Shown here: positions 18,601-25,830 of the stretch, one piece after another
Layout: each line of letters opens with the position of its first letter
How positions within the stretch are numbered: position 1 is the first letter of the stretch
Assembly: GCA_034505795.1 (NCBI GenBank)
Contig: JAPDQM010000011.1
Coordinates: forward strand, 1-64,000
Length of the DNA stretch: 64,000 nucleotides
Source of the DNA: Thermofontimicrobium_A sp034505795
GTDB lineage: Bacteria > Zhuqueibacterota > Zhuqueibacteria > Thermofontimicrobiales > Thermofontimicrobiaceae
Direction of reading: 5' to 3'
Notes under the pieces: generated by a model
Database searches by the model: none
Seen by the model: the letters and a program-made list of their open reading frames with translations, nothing else
What the model was told of the DNA's origin: nothing
Position numbers and translations under genes: made by a program

Positions 18601-19004
18601 GCCACAATTGGAGTTCCTGTGTGAATCTGGCGGGGGGAACGCCAGGGCAACGCAACAGCATTTTTGCCGATGTTTTCGGGGAAGGTGCTCAATTACAGAT
18701 TTCACCCAACCCGTTTTCACCAGATGGGGATGGAATCGATGAAGTCGCGCTGATCAGTTATCAATTGCCATTTAACCTGGGTCGGGTTCAGGTCAAAATA
18801 TTTGATGCGCGGGGGCGCCTGGTCCGTTTTCTCGTAAATAACCGGCCGATCGCGATGAGTGGTTCTTTCATCTGGGATGGTCGCAACGATCAGGGTTACA
18901 ACTGTCCAATGGGAATTTATATAATATATATGGAAGCATTACAGCTCGAGCTTGGGAAAAAGACCGAATTCAAAAAGACGGTTGTATTAGCAAAACCCTT
19001 ATAA
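15612..19004 (+). CDS. Secreted multidomain protein with four lamin-tail domains and a FlgD-like C-terminus
   Basis: 1130 residues; three adjacent possible starts (GTG 15606, ATG 15609, ATG 15612), none with a strong ribosome site. A signal peptide (FLAPVIILLALAPPAMSQ) is followed by four lamin-tail domains, opening with IILSEVMFDP, IIINEIMYRP, LVINEIMFQP and LVINEIMYHP, each with (E)W(V/I/F)EL(F/Y)NP-type and 'GGxxxSLER' endings. CARDB-like Ig segments (HDVEISLIGFP, HDLSLQVWLSL, YDLAITELNVW) alternate with them. The C-terminal module ISPNPFSPDGDGIDE...GRVQVKIFDARGRLV...WDGRNDQG is FlgD/CHU-like, as in proteins exported by T9SS-type pathways. Role unknown: an extracellular or surface protein, perhaps adhesive or linked to nucleases, as bacterial lamin-tail domains sometimes are. 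Confidence 0.85.
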   Translation: MKSFPFSEWKIFLAPVIILLALAPPAMSQIILSEVMFDPLGSEYYNEFIEIFNLSATDTIDLAGWRLSDSADADLVIAYEQGSRIAPQQYAIILDPGYFDNSKDYEGLIPETALILTIDDAAFGSGGLSNSKPEPIILIASNGDTVAKYRYSLDNRAGYSDEKIILSPDDSPANWSNSKNLHGTPGAANSVRQLAHDVEISLIGFPDAALPQQSISLVALLTNQGLLAAAPIMLAFFEDMNCDDSLQSQEMIGQPILIADSLAPRENRQFRLDLPEQTSGLHQFYASVDFPSDEFLSNNKAAAAVRVGFQPHSIIINEIMYRPAAGQAEWFELYNPGSEAINLQQWCFSDARTDSRILLTETAIIIPPQGFLIIAEDSSMLADFPDFDFAICVPAGGFPSLNNNGDSIVLFDLIGTLIDQVDYKPGWGGEISVSLERKRWNRNANDPANWGLSRHLRGATPGQRNSIAAKDHDLSLQVWLSLAAQDSILIQAIVSNVGLSAIADFSLNFYFDSNQDGQYQASEWIAGTNFHEFPILPLDSVRLEQKIAAHCQGLHQFISYLALPEDEDSTNNKVISQIFLPFRSQQLVINEIMFQPPLNGCEWIELFYPTGEAIDLSGWQFSDANQSSRYLISREPLWLQAGQYLVIAQSADLGVPLFDSIAAQLIIPTSWPSLNNSGDQVLLYDPSGQKIDSVAYILRWCPKPGISLERIDFEQPGHDSSNWSPAIDSLGSTPGRLNSNSPMAYDLAITELNVWPTSPKSTEPITILAKIQNVGRYAYATGFQLVCRADFNHDHLFQPNEQLGSPVICNQILGRNDNVIISVPVPTLNPGRYALRAELESAVDEKWSNNSSMTTLSISFAQQSLVINEIMYHPSKNCGEWVELFNPLNIPINIDHWYFSNSDSNRKILLTEKYFEIPPQSFLVLAEDTSIVTLFDLGSSPCLALRIWPGLTNEQDAIFLFDSNHNLIDHVAFSRSWGGDINISLERISPVGASNDSHNWSSCVNLAGGTPGQRNSIFADVFGEGAQLQISPNPFSPDGDGIDEVALISYQLPFNLGRVQVKIFDARGRLVRFLVNNRPIAMSGSFIWDGRNDQGYNCPMGIYIIYMEALQLELGKKTEFKKTVVLAKPL

Positions 19005-19397
19005 AGCCACCAATACACAATTAGAACTGATCGACGCAAATTGCAGGATGAGTTGGCCTGAACTTCAAATTTCTTGGATTCCCTCTAATCCATTTTATAC
19101 AAACTTGAATCAGCAGTCATTGGAGCAGACTCTTCGAAGAGAAAATTACCCCTTTTTAATATCCAGGCTGGCTGCGGCATCCGTCGTCAGCATAACCAGT
19201 ACAGATCCTTGAAATTTATATTATGCTTTGCCGTGGGTGAAAGTTGATACTTTCAATTGGTTACTGATCATTTCTCTTGATTATTTATTCACCCCAGCAA
19301 GGGATCCAATCCTTCTTGATGAAAGAATAAAATGTAACATTGAGGAGCTAAATTTTCTGCCAGCCACTGTGGTTTTGGAAAAAAAATAAAAAATATG

Positions 19398-19426
19398 TTG
19401 ACATTATAAAAAAAATATATTATATT
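19398..19426 (+). promoter_or_regulatory. Predicted strong sigma70-type promoter
   Basis: TTGACA (19398-19403), a 17-bp AT-rich spacer, TATATT (19421-19426). Both boxes are close to consensus. The first convincing gene downstream starts at 19901. Confidence 0.72.
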
Positions 19427-19836
19427 TAGCGCACATTTAAGCACAGGCAGAGCTGCGACAGATGATGGATCGTCTTACTTAGCTAAAGGAAAATTAAACA
19501 GGAGTTCGAACAAGACGTATATCAGCGAGACAAATCTTGGTTTCATACGATGTGTGAAACGGATAGGTATAGGGGAAATCTATCATCGTTTGTCGTTATG
19601 TGGCTGTTTGAGTGTTTCTCTTTTTTTTCTGACAAGCTCCTTCACAACTCAATGGGAAATTACCCCCCCCCATTTGCTTATCACACGAGTAATATCAGAT
19701 TGCCCAGCCATATTTGAGGAGACATTGTCAAATTTCATGATGAGCAAACGGTGATCCGCTGTTAAGCTTTGTCACAGGTTGCTCGCTTTATGAAGCAGGA
19801 AGCAGTGCATTAGAACGAATAATTCAAAACAAAAAT

Positions 19837-19856
19837 TTGCGATGAAAGCATCGCAA
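19837..19856 (+). other. Hairpin in the lipoprotein leader
   Basis: A perfect 8-bp stem (TTGCGATG / CATCGCAA) with an AAAG loop, 45 nt before the start codon. No U-run follows, so it is not a terminator; it may affect mRNA stability or translation. Confidence 0.45.
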
Positions 19857-19900
19857 GGTTAATCTTAACATAAATCAATTATATTATGAGGAGGTTCTGT

Positions 19901-20506
19901 ATGTCAATCAAAAATCTAACTCTAACCCTTTTTGTAATCCTAGCGTTAGTAATGGTTATCGGCTGCGCCAAAGCGCCGCAACAAGAAGTTGATGCCGCTA
20001 AGGCTGCACTGGATGCCGCCAAAGCCGCCGAAGCAGATCGCTATCTGCCGGCTGAATTCAATGCCGTTCAGGACTCACTGAATGCCGCATTGGCCGAAAT
20101 TGAGAAGCAAAATTCCAAGTTTGCATTAACGCGCAACTACAACCGCGCCAAAGCGTTGCTGGCATCCGTCGTCACTCTGGCCAACCAGGCTAAAGATCAA
20201 GTTGACGCTAAGAAAGAGGAAGTAAAAGCCCAGGCCACTCAATTGACCACTGATTTGCAGGCCGCGTTAGACGAAGCAAAGAAGCTGTTGAAAAAGGCTC
20301 CTCGTGGCAAAGAGGGCAAAGCAGCATTGGAAGCCATGACCAACGAACTGACAACCGTCGAAAATTCTATGGCCGATGTAACCACTCTGATGAATAATGG
20401 CGATTTTCTGTCTGCGAAGGACAAATTGGCTGCCGGGCTAGCGAAAGTACAATCTATCGTCGAAGAGTTGAAAGCCGCGATTGAAAAACGCTATGGCAAA
20501 AAGTAA
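19901..20506 (+). CDS. Helical lipoprotein with C-terminal Lys-Lys (Lpp-like candidate)
   Basis: 201 residues from the ATG at 19901, which has AGGAGG 6 nt upstream. A lipoprotein signal ends in VIGC, a standard lipobox. The mature part is almost wholly helical: an Ala/Lys-rich DUF4398-like segment (AAKAALDAAKAAEADRYLPAEFNAVQDSLNAAL), then a coiled-coil, ending EKRYGKK. The same DUF4398-like segment occurs in the L,D-transpeptidase encoded next. By analogy with Braun's lipoprotein, whose C-terminal Lys is linked to peptidoglycan by L,D-transpeptidases, this could be an outer-membrane to wall tether. That is inference from position, topology and C-terminus; it is much longer than Lpp. Confidence 0.85.
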   Translation: MSIKNLTLTLFVILALVMVIGCAKAPQQEVDAAKAALDAAKAAEADRYLPAEFNAVQDSLNAALAEIEKQNSKFALTRNYNRAKALLASVVTLANQAKDQVDAKKEEVKAQATQLTTDLQAALDEAKKLLKKAPRGKEGKAALEAMTNELTTVENSMADVTTLMNNGDFLSAKDKLAAGLAKVQSIVEELKAAIEKRYGKK

Positions 20507-20554
20507 TCGTGACGGCCGATTGATTTAATAATCGTTTTTGTTGTTTAAAACTCC

Positions 20555-20600
20555 AAAACCTCGATCTGCATCGGCATTGTAGCAGGTCGAGGTTTTATTT
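20555..20600 (+). terminator. Rho-independent terminator after the lipoprotein gene
   Basis: Stem AAAACCTCGA (20555-20564) with TCGAGGTTTT (20587-20596), with additional CTGC/GCAG pairing inside, followed by TTTTATTT. It would separate the abundant lipoprotein transcript from the transpeptidase genes. Confidence 0.82.
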
Positions 20601-20692
20601 ATCTAACCGACCATTGCGGGGGAGCAACGAATTGTCGCTTGAGTTCGAAATTGCAATCAAAACCCAACATTCATCGAAATTTAGTTTGACTT

Positions 20693-21871
20693 ATGATGTG
20701 GACTTCTCGCACGGCAGCAAAAGCGAAATTTAGCCAGTTGCTCAAAGCGATCTGGCATTGGAAAAAAATTGTTAGCATTGTTTCGAGCGCGATATTATTG
20801 GTGCTCTTATTTGTTGCGGCCATTGCCTCGTATGACATGCCGCCTTTAGAAATGATTGCGCGCAGCCGAATGGCATTGAGTCGCGCTCGTCAAGCCGGCG
20901 CTGAAATTTATGCACCCAAACAATTCGAGGCCACCCAGAATAAATGGCGCCAGATGATGCGCGAGTGGCGCCTGCAAAATGATCGTTTCTTCTTCAACCG
21001 AAATTTCAAAAAATTAGAAAAATTGGCCACCGAAACCCACCAGTTAGCTGTTGCCTCAAAAAACAAAGCTCAACGAACCCAGGATTCGCTAAAGAGCGTA
21101 GTTCAAATCGAGATTTCATTATTGCAACAGAAGATCAACGATTTTAAAAACAATTATAATCAACTCCCCATTAGCGGAACCTCGCGGGATCAGTTCAATA
21201 AAGCCGAGCTATTGGTGCTGGAAAGTCGTGCGGCGCTGAACCGCCAGGCCTACAAAAAAGCCGCTACTAATCTCGAACTTGCCGAAACGCTCATTGGTCG
21301 CGTCGATAAAGAGGCAGAAACAAAATTGAGATCGTATTTATCAAATCTACCTAAATGGCGGCAATGGGTGCAGCAGACTATTGCCTGGTCGCGCGATAGC
21401 AATGCCGTTGTGATCATCGTCGATAAATTAGCGCATGTGCTGCAGGTTTATCATAACGGCGAGATGATACGAGAATTTCAAGTAGAATTGGGTTCAAACT
21501 GGCTGGGACATAAACGCGTGCGTGGCGATCGTGCAACGCCCGAGGGGCAGTATTTCATTACCAAAAAGGTCGAATCCGGCCGTAGCAAATATTACAAGGC
21601 GCTGGCGATAAACTATCCCAATCAAACCGACCTCGAAGAATTTGAGGCAGCGCAACAGCGGGGCGAGATTTCTCGTTTTGCCCAGATCGGGGGGTTGATT
21701 GAAATTCATGGCGACGGTGGCAAAGGAGTCAATTGGACCGAAGGTTGCATCGCGCTTCGCAATGACGATATGGACCGCCTGTTCAATCTGGTGAAGGTGG
21801 GAACTCCAGTCACCATTGTGGGTTCTATAAAAGGCATTGCCAATAACCATCAAAATTCCAATAACAAATAA
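20693..21871 (+). CDS. L,D-transpeptidase (YkuD) with DUF4398-like domain
   Basis: 392 residues. One N-terminal membrane helix (IVSIVSSAILLVLLFVAAIASY) places the rest in the periplasm. Residues about 55-130 are a DUF4398-like helical region (RSRMALSRARQAGAEIYAPKQFEATQNKW). The YkuD domain spans about 235-375: AVVIIVDKLAHVLQVYHNGE, then EIHGDGGKGVNWTEGCIALRN with the catalytic Cys near 352 and the conserved His. The enzyme makes or uses L,D cross-links of peptidoglycan. It shares the helical region with the lipoprotein encoded just upstream, which suggests a common envelope process. Confidence 0.9.
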   Translation: MMWTSRTAAKAKFSQLLKAIWHWKKIVSIVSSAILLVLLFVAAIASYDMPPLEMIARSRMALSRARQAGAEIYAPKQFEATQNKWRQMMREWRLQNDRFFFNRNFKKLEKLATETHQLAVASKNKAQRTQDSLKSVVQIEISLLQQKINDFKNNYNQLPISGTSRDQFNKAELLVLESRAALNRQAYKKAATNLELAETLIGRVDKEAETKLRSYLSNLPKWRQWVQQTIAWSRDSNAVVIIVDKLAHVLQVYHNGEMIREFQVELGSNWLGHKRVRGDRATPEGQYFITKKVESGRSKYYKALAINYPNQTDLEEFEAAQQRGEISRFAQIGGLIEIHGDGGKGVNWTEGCIALRNDDMDRLFNLVKVGTPVTIVGSIKGIANNHQNSNNK

Positions 21872-22082
21872 CGGCTGTCAAATCTAACGGCGGCAGGATA
21901 CAGGTGCAGCCAGTTCGATTTGTCGATGGTCATTAATGTTATGTCGATGTAATCAATATTGAAAGTAATGTGCGTTCATATTTCAGCAATTCATGTTTAA
22001 GCGCTTTCGTTGCTGAGCAGTTTAATCTTTTTATTTCTGGCTTGTTCAGATTGTCACTAAGTCAACATCACAGTTTGATACG

Positions 22083-22826
22083 ATGAATCAGTATTATTTT
22101 AAAAACAGACGTCAGGAACCAACTGAAACCGCAGGTGCATCGCGACGAAGTCTGAGGCCGGTCATTCAGGCGATATTTACCGGATTGGGGATTGGCTTGC
22201 TCGCCGGCTTGCTTATCACCATTTGGTCGCCAACCATCTCCGATTGGGGATACGCGTTGTATCCGGTTCCAAAAGTGAATGCCGACACCAGCGCCATTAA
22301 TAGTCGCGCGCTGCAAAAAGATCTGCAGCGACTGGAAAAGAGGCTGGCAATGCTCCGCCAGTTAAAGCGCCAGCTTACCCCGCGTGAGCCATATTTAATC
22401 ATAAATACTTCAGAGAATTTAATAACGTTGAAGGCAGGAGATAAGATTTTACACCAGGGCATTTGCTCCACCGGTAGCTATACGTTATTAAAAACTGCTG
22501 ACGAAAGCGAACAGTGGATTTTTCGAACACCACGAGGTCGGTTTCGCATTCAAAGCAAAATCCAGAATCCTGTCTGGCGAATGCCGGACTGGGCATTCAT
22601 CGAAGAAGGACGACCGGTACCGCCCCCGTACGCCAATGAGCGATATGAACCCGGGGTATTGGGCGATTATGCGCTAGCCTTAGGCGACGGCTATTTAATT
22701 CACGGCACGCTTTATCAGCGCTACCTGGGACTACCGGTAACCCATGGTTGCATTCGATTGGCTGACCGGGAATTAGAAATCGTTTACAAAAATATGCAAG
22801 TTGGATCCAAAGTATTTATTTATTGA
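22083..22826 (+). CDS. L,D-transpeptidase (YkuD), membrane-anchored
   Basis: 247 residues. An N-terminal membrane helix (AIFTGLGIGLLAGLLITIW) is followed by a short coiled-coil (LQKDLQRLEKRLAMLRQLKRQL) and a YkuD domain: YLIINTSENLITLKAGDKIL, RTPRGRFRIQSKIQNPVW, then HGTLYQRYLGLPVTHGCIRLADRE with the catalytic Cys near residue 223. It belongs to a different subtype from the preceding transpeptidase. The next gene begins 16 bp after its stop. Confidence 0.92.
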   Translation: MNQYYFKNRRQEPTETAGASRRSLRPVIQAIFTGLGIGLLAGLLITIWSPTISDWGYALYPVPKVNADTSAINSRALQKDLQRLEKRLAMLRQLKRQLTPREPYLIINTSENLITLKAGDKILHQGICSTGSYTLLKTADESEQWIFRTPRGRFRIQSKIQNPVWRMPDWAFIEEGRPVPPPYANERYEPGVLGDYALALGDGYLIHGTLYQRYLGLPVTHGCIRLADRELEIVYKNMQVGSKVFIY

Positions 22827-22841
22827 ACGGGGGAATGCTTC

Positions 22842-23726
22842 ATGGTGGTAGGTCGATACCTAAAAAATATTATGAATTGGTTCCTATCAAAATTGAAAAA
22901 GCCGTTTCTTTTTTTGAATCGTCATCGGCTGGCGCCAGCATTTTTCATCATTTTTTCAGCTCTTCCATTATTAGCGATTTTTGCTACTGTCGTAATGTTG
23001 CCGTTATGGAACGATCTGAACAATAATTTGAGAGCTTCTGCGACCAGCGATATGACAAGTGGCGCAAAAATTTCAAGCGAGAATCCAATTTTAGCCGAGT
23101 CTATCCAACTGGCTCAAAAAAAATACCAACTGAAAACCGAAGAAGCTTTTTTGCAGGCACAACTCCAGATGTCCAAGAGCGACTCAATTGGTCTCTGCAT
23201 AAATCTAAGAGATAGCGTCATCTCGCTGCTAATCCGAGGGGTCGATGTGCGAACCTGCAAAATCGAGCAGTTCCGTATCAGTCATGCCTTCAAACATTTG
23301 CAGGCGAGCGGAGCCGCTTTGAACTGGCTGTCCACTTCGTTCACATTGCAGCGAGATTGGGCCAGTATTCCGAAAGCACCAATCAAGGTAAAAATGGCCC
23401 CCAAAGATACCCTGGAGGCCAATCAATCAAAATCTGAACCTTACGCAGAGCTCGGCAAAAATGATGTCTACCTCACGCTGCAATTTGATCGCAATCTGAT
23501 GGTTCACATCAGACAAACACAAACGCCCTCGTGGCGTGGACGACTGTGGAAACTGATCTATGGCACCAAATTTAAATTTTATATACTTGAGGACCGAATC
23601 ACGGCGCTCGTGCAGGGCCATCTTCCAACCAATCTTCGTTGGATCGAATTAGAAATTGCTCAAAACGATGCCGTGGCCATTTATCGAGCTATCCCTCATC
23701 GTGCGCTGCTGGCGTTGCGGTTGTAA
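22842..23726 (+). CDS. Membrane-anchored protein of unknown function, partner of the L,D-transpeptidases
   Basis: 294 residues, not recognised. One N-terminal membrane helix (LAPAFFIIFSALPLLAIFATVVMLPLW), then a periplasmic part with a helical segment (AESIQLAQKKYQLKTEEAFLQAQL) and a beta-rich stretch, SIGLCINLRDSVISLLIRGVDVRTCKI, that recalls the first strands of YkuD-associated domains. No catalytic motif is visible. It starts 16 bp after the second L,D-transpeptidase with a G-rich ribosome site, so it is probably in the same operon and works in the same envelope process. Confidence 0.75.
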   Translation: MVVGRYLKNIMNWFLSKLKKPFLFLNRHRLAPAFFIIFSALPLLAIFATVVMLPLWNDLNNNLRASATSDMTSGAKISSENPILAESIQLAQKKYQLKTEEAFLQAQLQMSKSDSIGLCINLRDSVISLLIRGVDVRTCKIEQFRISHAFKHLQASGAALNWLSTSFTLQRDWASIPKAPIKVKMAPKDTLEANQSKSEPYAELGKNDVYLTLQFDRNLMVHIRQTQTPSWRGRLWKLIYGTKFKFYILEDRITALVQGHLPTNLRWIELEIAQNDAVAIYRAIPHRALLALRL

Positions 23727-23732
23727 ATCATA

Positions 23733-23984
23733 TCAATTACTTTCCAATTGCTCCCGCAAAATGCGTTCGAACCGAGGTTTATAAATCAAGTCGAAGGCCT
23801 CTTCCTTATCTGGGAAAAGATGAAGCACCTGTTTTTTAGCGCCGCGAATCATCGCTATTGCCTCGATCAGAGATAGATTGCCCTGGCGGAGCACGGCGGC
23901 TGTCAAATCCACTATTGCCCGCAATTGCTTCATCTTTTGCTCCTCCTCAGCCAGCGCTTGAGAAGAAATTATGCTCCCTTTCAT
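23733..23984 (-). CDS. Small protein of unknown function
   Basis: 83 residues, helical and charged, with a central hydrophobic-amphipathic stretch (LRQGNLSLIEAIAMIRGAKKQVLHLFPDK). A GAGGTGG ribosome site precedes the ATG. It follows the Mut7-C gene on the minus strand by 39 bp and converges with the upstream plus-strand operon. I know no function. Confidence 0.6.
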   Translation of the reverse strand: MKGSIISSQALAEEEQKMKQLRAIVDLTAAVLRQGNLSLIEAIAMIRGAKKQVLHLFPDKEEAFDLIYKPRFERILREQLESN

Positions 23985-24023
23985 AATCCACCTCGACTTT
24001 GGAAAAAAAGAAACCAGCCCATG

Positions 24024-24512
24024 CTATTCTCGCACCGGCAATTCATTTGACAATTGTGACAAAGTAGCTCGCGCTTGCTGGACATGACTGCCTGGCCAAT
24101 AAAATTTTTGACATTGATCGCAATAATAGAATTTGGCAGTGATTCGATAAATAAAATCAGGAACCTGACCCTTTGCCATTGTCTTCGGCACCGTTCGTAT
24201 GAGATGATTGCACAGCGTGCAACGACTGAACAGATAATCCTCTATGTTCAGCCGATAGTAACAAACCACCTGCTTAATCTGTTCTCGCACATCATGGTTG
24301 ATGATCAAAAGGCAGTAATCCGGATTCATGCGCTGTGCCAGAACCCGATCTCGAGTGAGTAAAATGCGCTTTTGTTGATGAGCCATAAAGAACAACTCAT
24401 CATCGCTGGCATTTCGACCATAAATCGTATCATACCCTAACAGGCGCAGCCATCGGGCCAGCCGTCCCAACATCACGTCGACGACAAATTTCATATCTTG
24501 CATGTGCCCCAT
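24024..24512 (-). CDS. Mut7-C (DUF82) RNase-like protein with zinc ribbon
   Basis: 162 residues. KFVVDVMLGRLARWLRLLGYDTIYG is the start of the PIN-fold Mut7-C domain, with RILLTRDRVLA following. The C-terminal part has CTLCNHLI and YYCDQCQKFYWPGSH, a CxxC...CxxC zinc ribbon. Two further Met codons at residues 4 and 7 are possible starts; the last gives the usual family N-terminus. The family is inferred to be RNA-cleaving; its biological role is not settled. Located 57 bp after the epimerase-like gene. Confidence 0.88.
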   Translation of the reverse strand: MGHMQDMKFVVDVMLGRLARWLRLLGYDTIYGRNASDDELFFMAHQQKRILLTRDRVLAQRMNPDYCLLIINHDVREQIKQVVCYYRLNIEDYLFSRCTLCNHLIRTVPKTMAKGQVPDFIYRITAKFYYCDQCQKFYWPGSHVQQARATLSQLSNELPVRE

Positions 24513-24569
24513 GGTTCGATGGGTCCTCGTTCATCCCAAAGCAAATTGATCGCTGGCGAGGATCATGGG

Positions 24570-25553
24570 CTATAGCCAACCGTGTTGGCGATACCAGCGA
24601 TATGTTTCCGCCAGACCTTGTTCTAAACTATACTTCGTCACAAAACCTAGCTTTTGTTTAGCCTTGCTGCTATCCACCTGCCAGCCCCGTTGCTTCATTT
24701 CCAGCGCTTTATCACGATTGAGCATCGGCTCTCGTTTCAACAGCCGGCACAATCGCTCGTTCAAATTAGCGATTAAATCGAGGCCCGCCTCGGGCAGATG
24801 AATTGTGATCGTCTTCTGTGCCATGGTTCGAGCGATTGCAGCCTCAATTTCCAGCCAGCTATAAGCTATCGCATCCGCGAGGTAAAACACTTCATTTTCA
24901 GCTTGAGCATGTTCGCCCGCCAAATGTATGCCTCGCACGAGATCATGAACGTAAATCAGACTGAACAGCTTTTCATCTGTTCCGACTACAGGCATTAGCC
25001 CCCATTTAATCGTTTTGAAAATGTTCAACAGATCATCATCGCGCGGGCCAAAAACCACCGGTGGGCGAAGGATGGTAACCGGGAAATATTGCCGATACGA
25101 CAACACCACTTCTTCGGCTTGTAGTTTGCTCTGGCCATAAAGTGACACTGGCCGAGATGGATCATCCTCGGTCAACGCCTTACCATCCTCGCTCGGGCCT
25201 GCAGCAGCTTGACTGGAAATATAAACAAAACGCTTCAAATGAACCTGCCGCTGGCGACACGCCTCCAGCATGTTTCTTGTCCCCTCGACATTAACCGCAA
25301 AATAGGCGTTGTTGTCACGCGATCGGAGCGTACCACCTAAGTGATAAATATAATCCACATCTGTCACTGCTGGAAGCAATGATTGAAAATCAGTAATGCT
25401 GCCGAACACAATTTGTACCGGCAAATGCTTGATCCATTTCAAGTCACTGGTTGGGCGCACCAGGCATTTGAGATGATAGCCATGTCCCAGTAACTGCTCC
25501 ACCAGGTGGCTGCCGATAAAACCATTGCTCCCCGTGACCAGAACCTTCATCAT
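24570..25553 (-). CDS. NAD-dependent epimerase/dehydratase-like reductase (CerR candidate)
   Basis: 327 residues from one of three adjacent ATGs; the middle one at 25553 has GGAG 6 nt upstream. Extended short-chain dehydrogenase: KVLVTGSNGFIGSHLVEQLL (NAD(P) loop), YIYHLGGTLRS, YISSQAAAG, and the catalytic YGQSK (YxxxK). The family covers sugar epimerases and 3-beta-HSD-like reductases. Its promoter is divergent from that of a serine-palmitoyltransferase-like gene followed by a GNAT acyltransferase. In the bacterial ceramide pathway the third enzyme, CerR, is of exactly this family, so a role as ketosphinganine/ceramide reductase is a reasonable inference. Confidence 0.85.
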   Translation of the reverse strand: MMKVLVTGSNGFIGSHLVEQLLGHGYHLKCLVRPTSDLKWIKHLPVQIVFGSITDFQSLLPAVTDVDYIYHLGGTLRSRDNNAYFAVNVEGTRNMLEACRQRQVHLKRFVYISSQAAAGPSEDGKALTEDDPSRPVSLYGQSKLQAEEVVLSYRQYFPVTILRPPVVFGPRDDDLLNIFKTIKWGLMPVVGTDEKLFSLIYVHDLVRGIHLAGEHAQAENEVFYLADAIAYSWLEIEAAIARTMAQKTITIHLPEAGLDLIANLNERLCRLLKREPMLNRDKALEMKQRGWQVDSSKAKQKLGFVTKYSLEQGLAETYRWYRQHGWL

Positions 25554-25605
25554 CATTTTCTCCGTCAGTTCAGGCTTCAAACTTTTGTGACCATCATACC
25601 ATTAT

Positions 25606-25634
25606 ATTATACAAATATTTTTCAATAGAAGCAA
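25606..25634 (-). promoter_or_regulatory. Predicted promoter of the epimerase-like gene
   Basis: TTGCTT (25634-25629), 17 bp, TATAAT (25611-25606) on the minus strand; divergent from the promoter at 25752-25780. Confidence 0.7.
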
Positions 25635-25751
25635 GAGCGGAATAAATTTTTTGTTTAAGAATTCATTGCCAAAAAAGATAATGGCCATCGGAGCTTGGAA
25701 CTGCTTCTTTCGAGACGAGGATATATTTTTTCAGCCAATTCATTTTTCATC

Positions 25752-25780
25752 TTGACATTGTTAAAAATGATTTATATATT
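25752..25780 (+). promoter_or_regulatory. Predicted promoter of the serine-palmitoyltransferase-like gene
   Basis: TTGACA (25752-25757), 17 bp, TATATT (25775-25780), about 50 nt before the TTG start codon at 25831. Confidence 0.76.
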
Positions 25781-25830
25781 TTCAGTCAATTTTTCGTCAG
25801 TTGAAAAGTTAATTATGAAGGAGATCAAAA

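Larger units (their letters stand above)
19005..19900. other. Long intergenic region / leader of the lipoprotein gene
   Basis: About 900 bp with no convincing gene. It holds a strong promoter (19398-19426) and a short hairpin (19837-19856). A 66-codon GTG frame (19554-19754) with a hydrophobic stretch is open but lacks a convincing start and is not called. If the promoter is the only one, the lipoprotein mRNA has a leader of roughly 470 nt. Confidence 0.5.

Noticed and set aside
19554..19754. 66-codon GTG frame with a hydrophobic stretch
   Set aside because: No ribosome site or family resemblance; it lies in a likely leader region.
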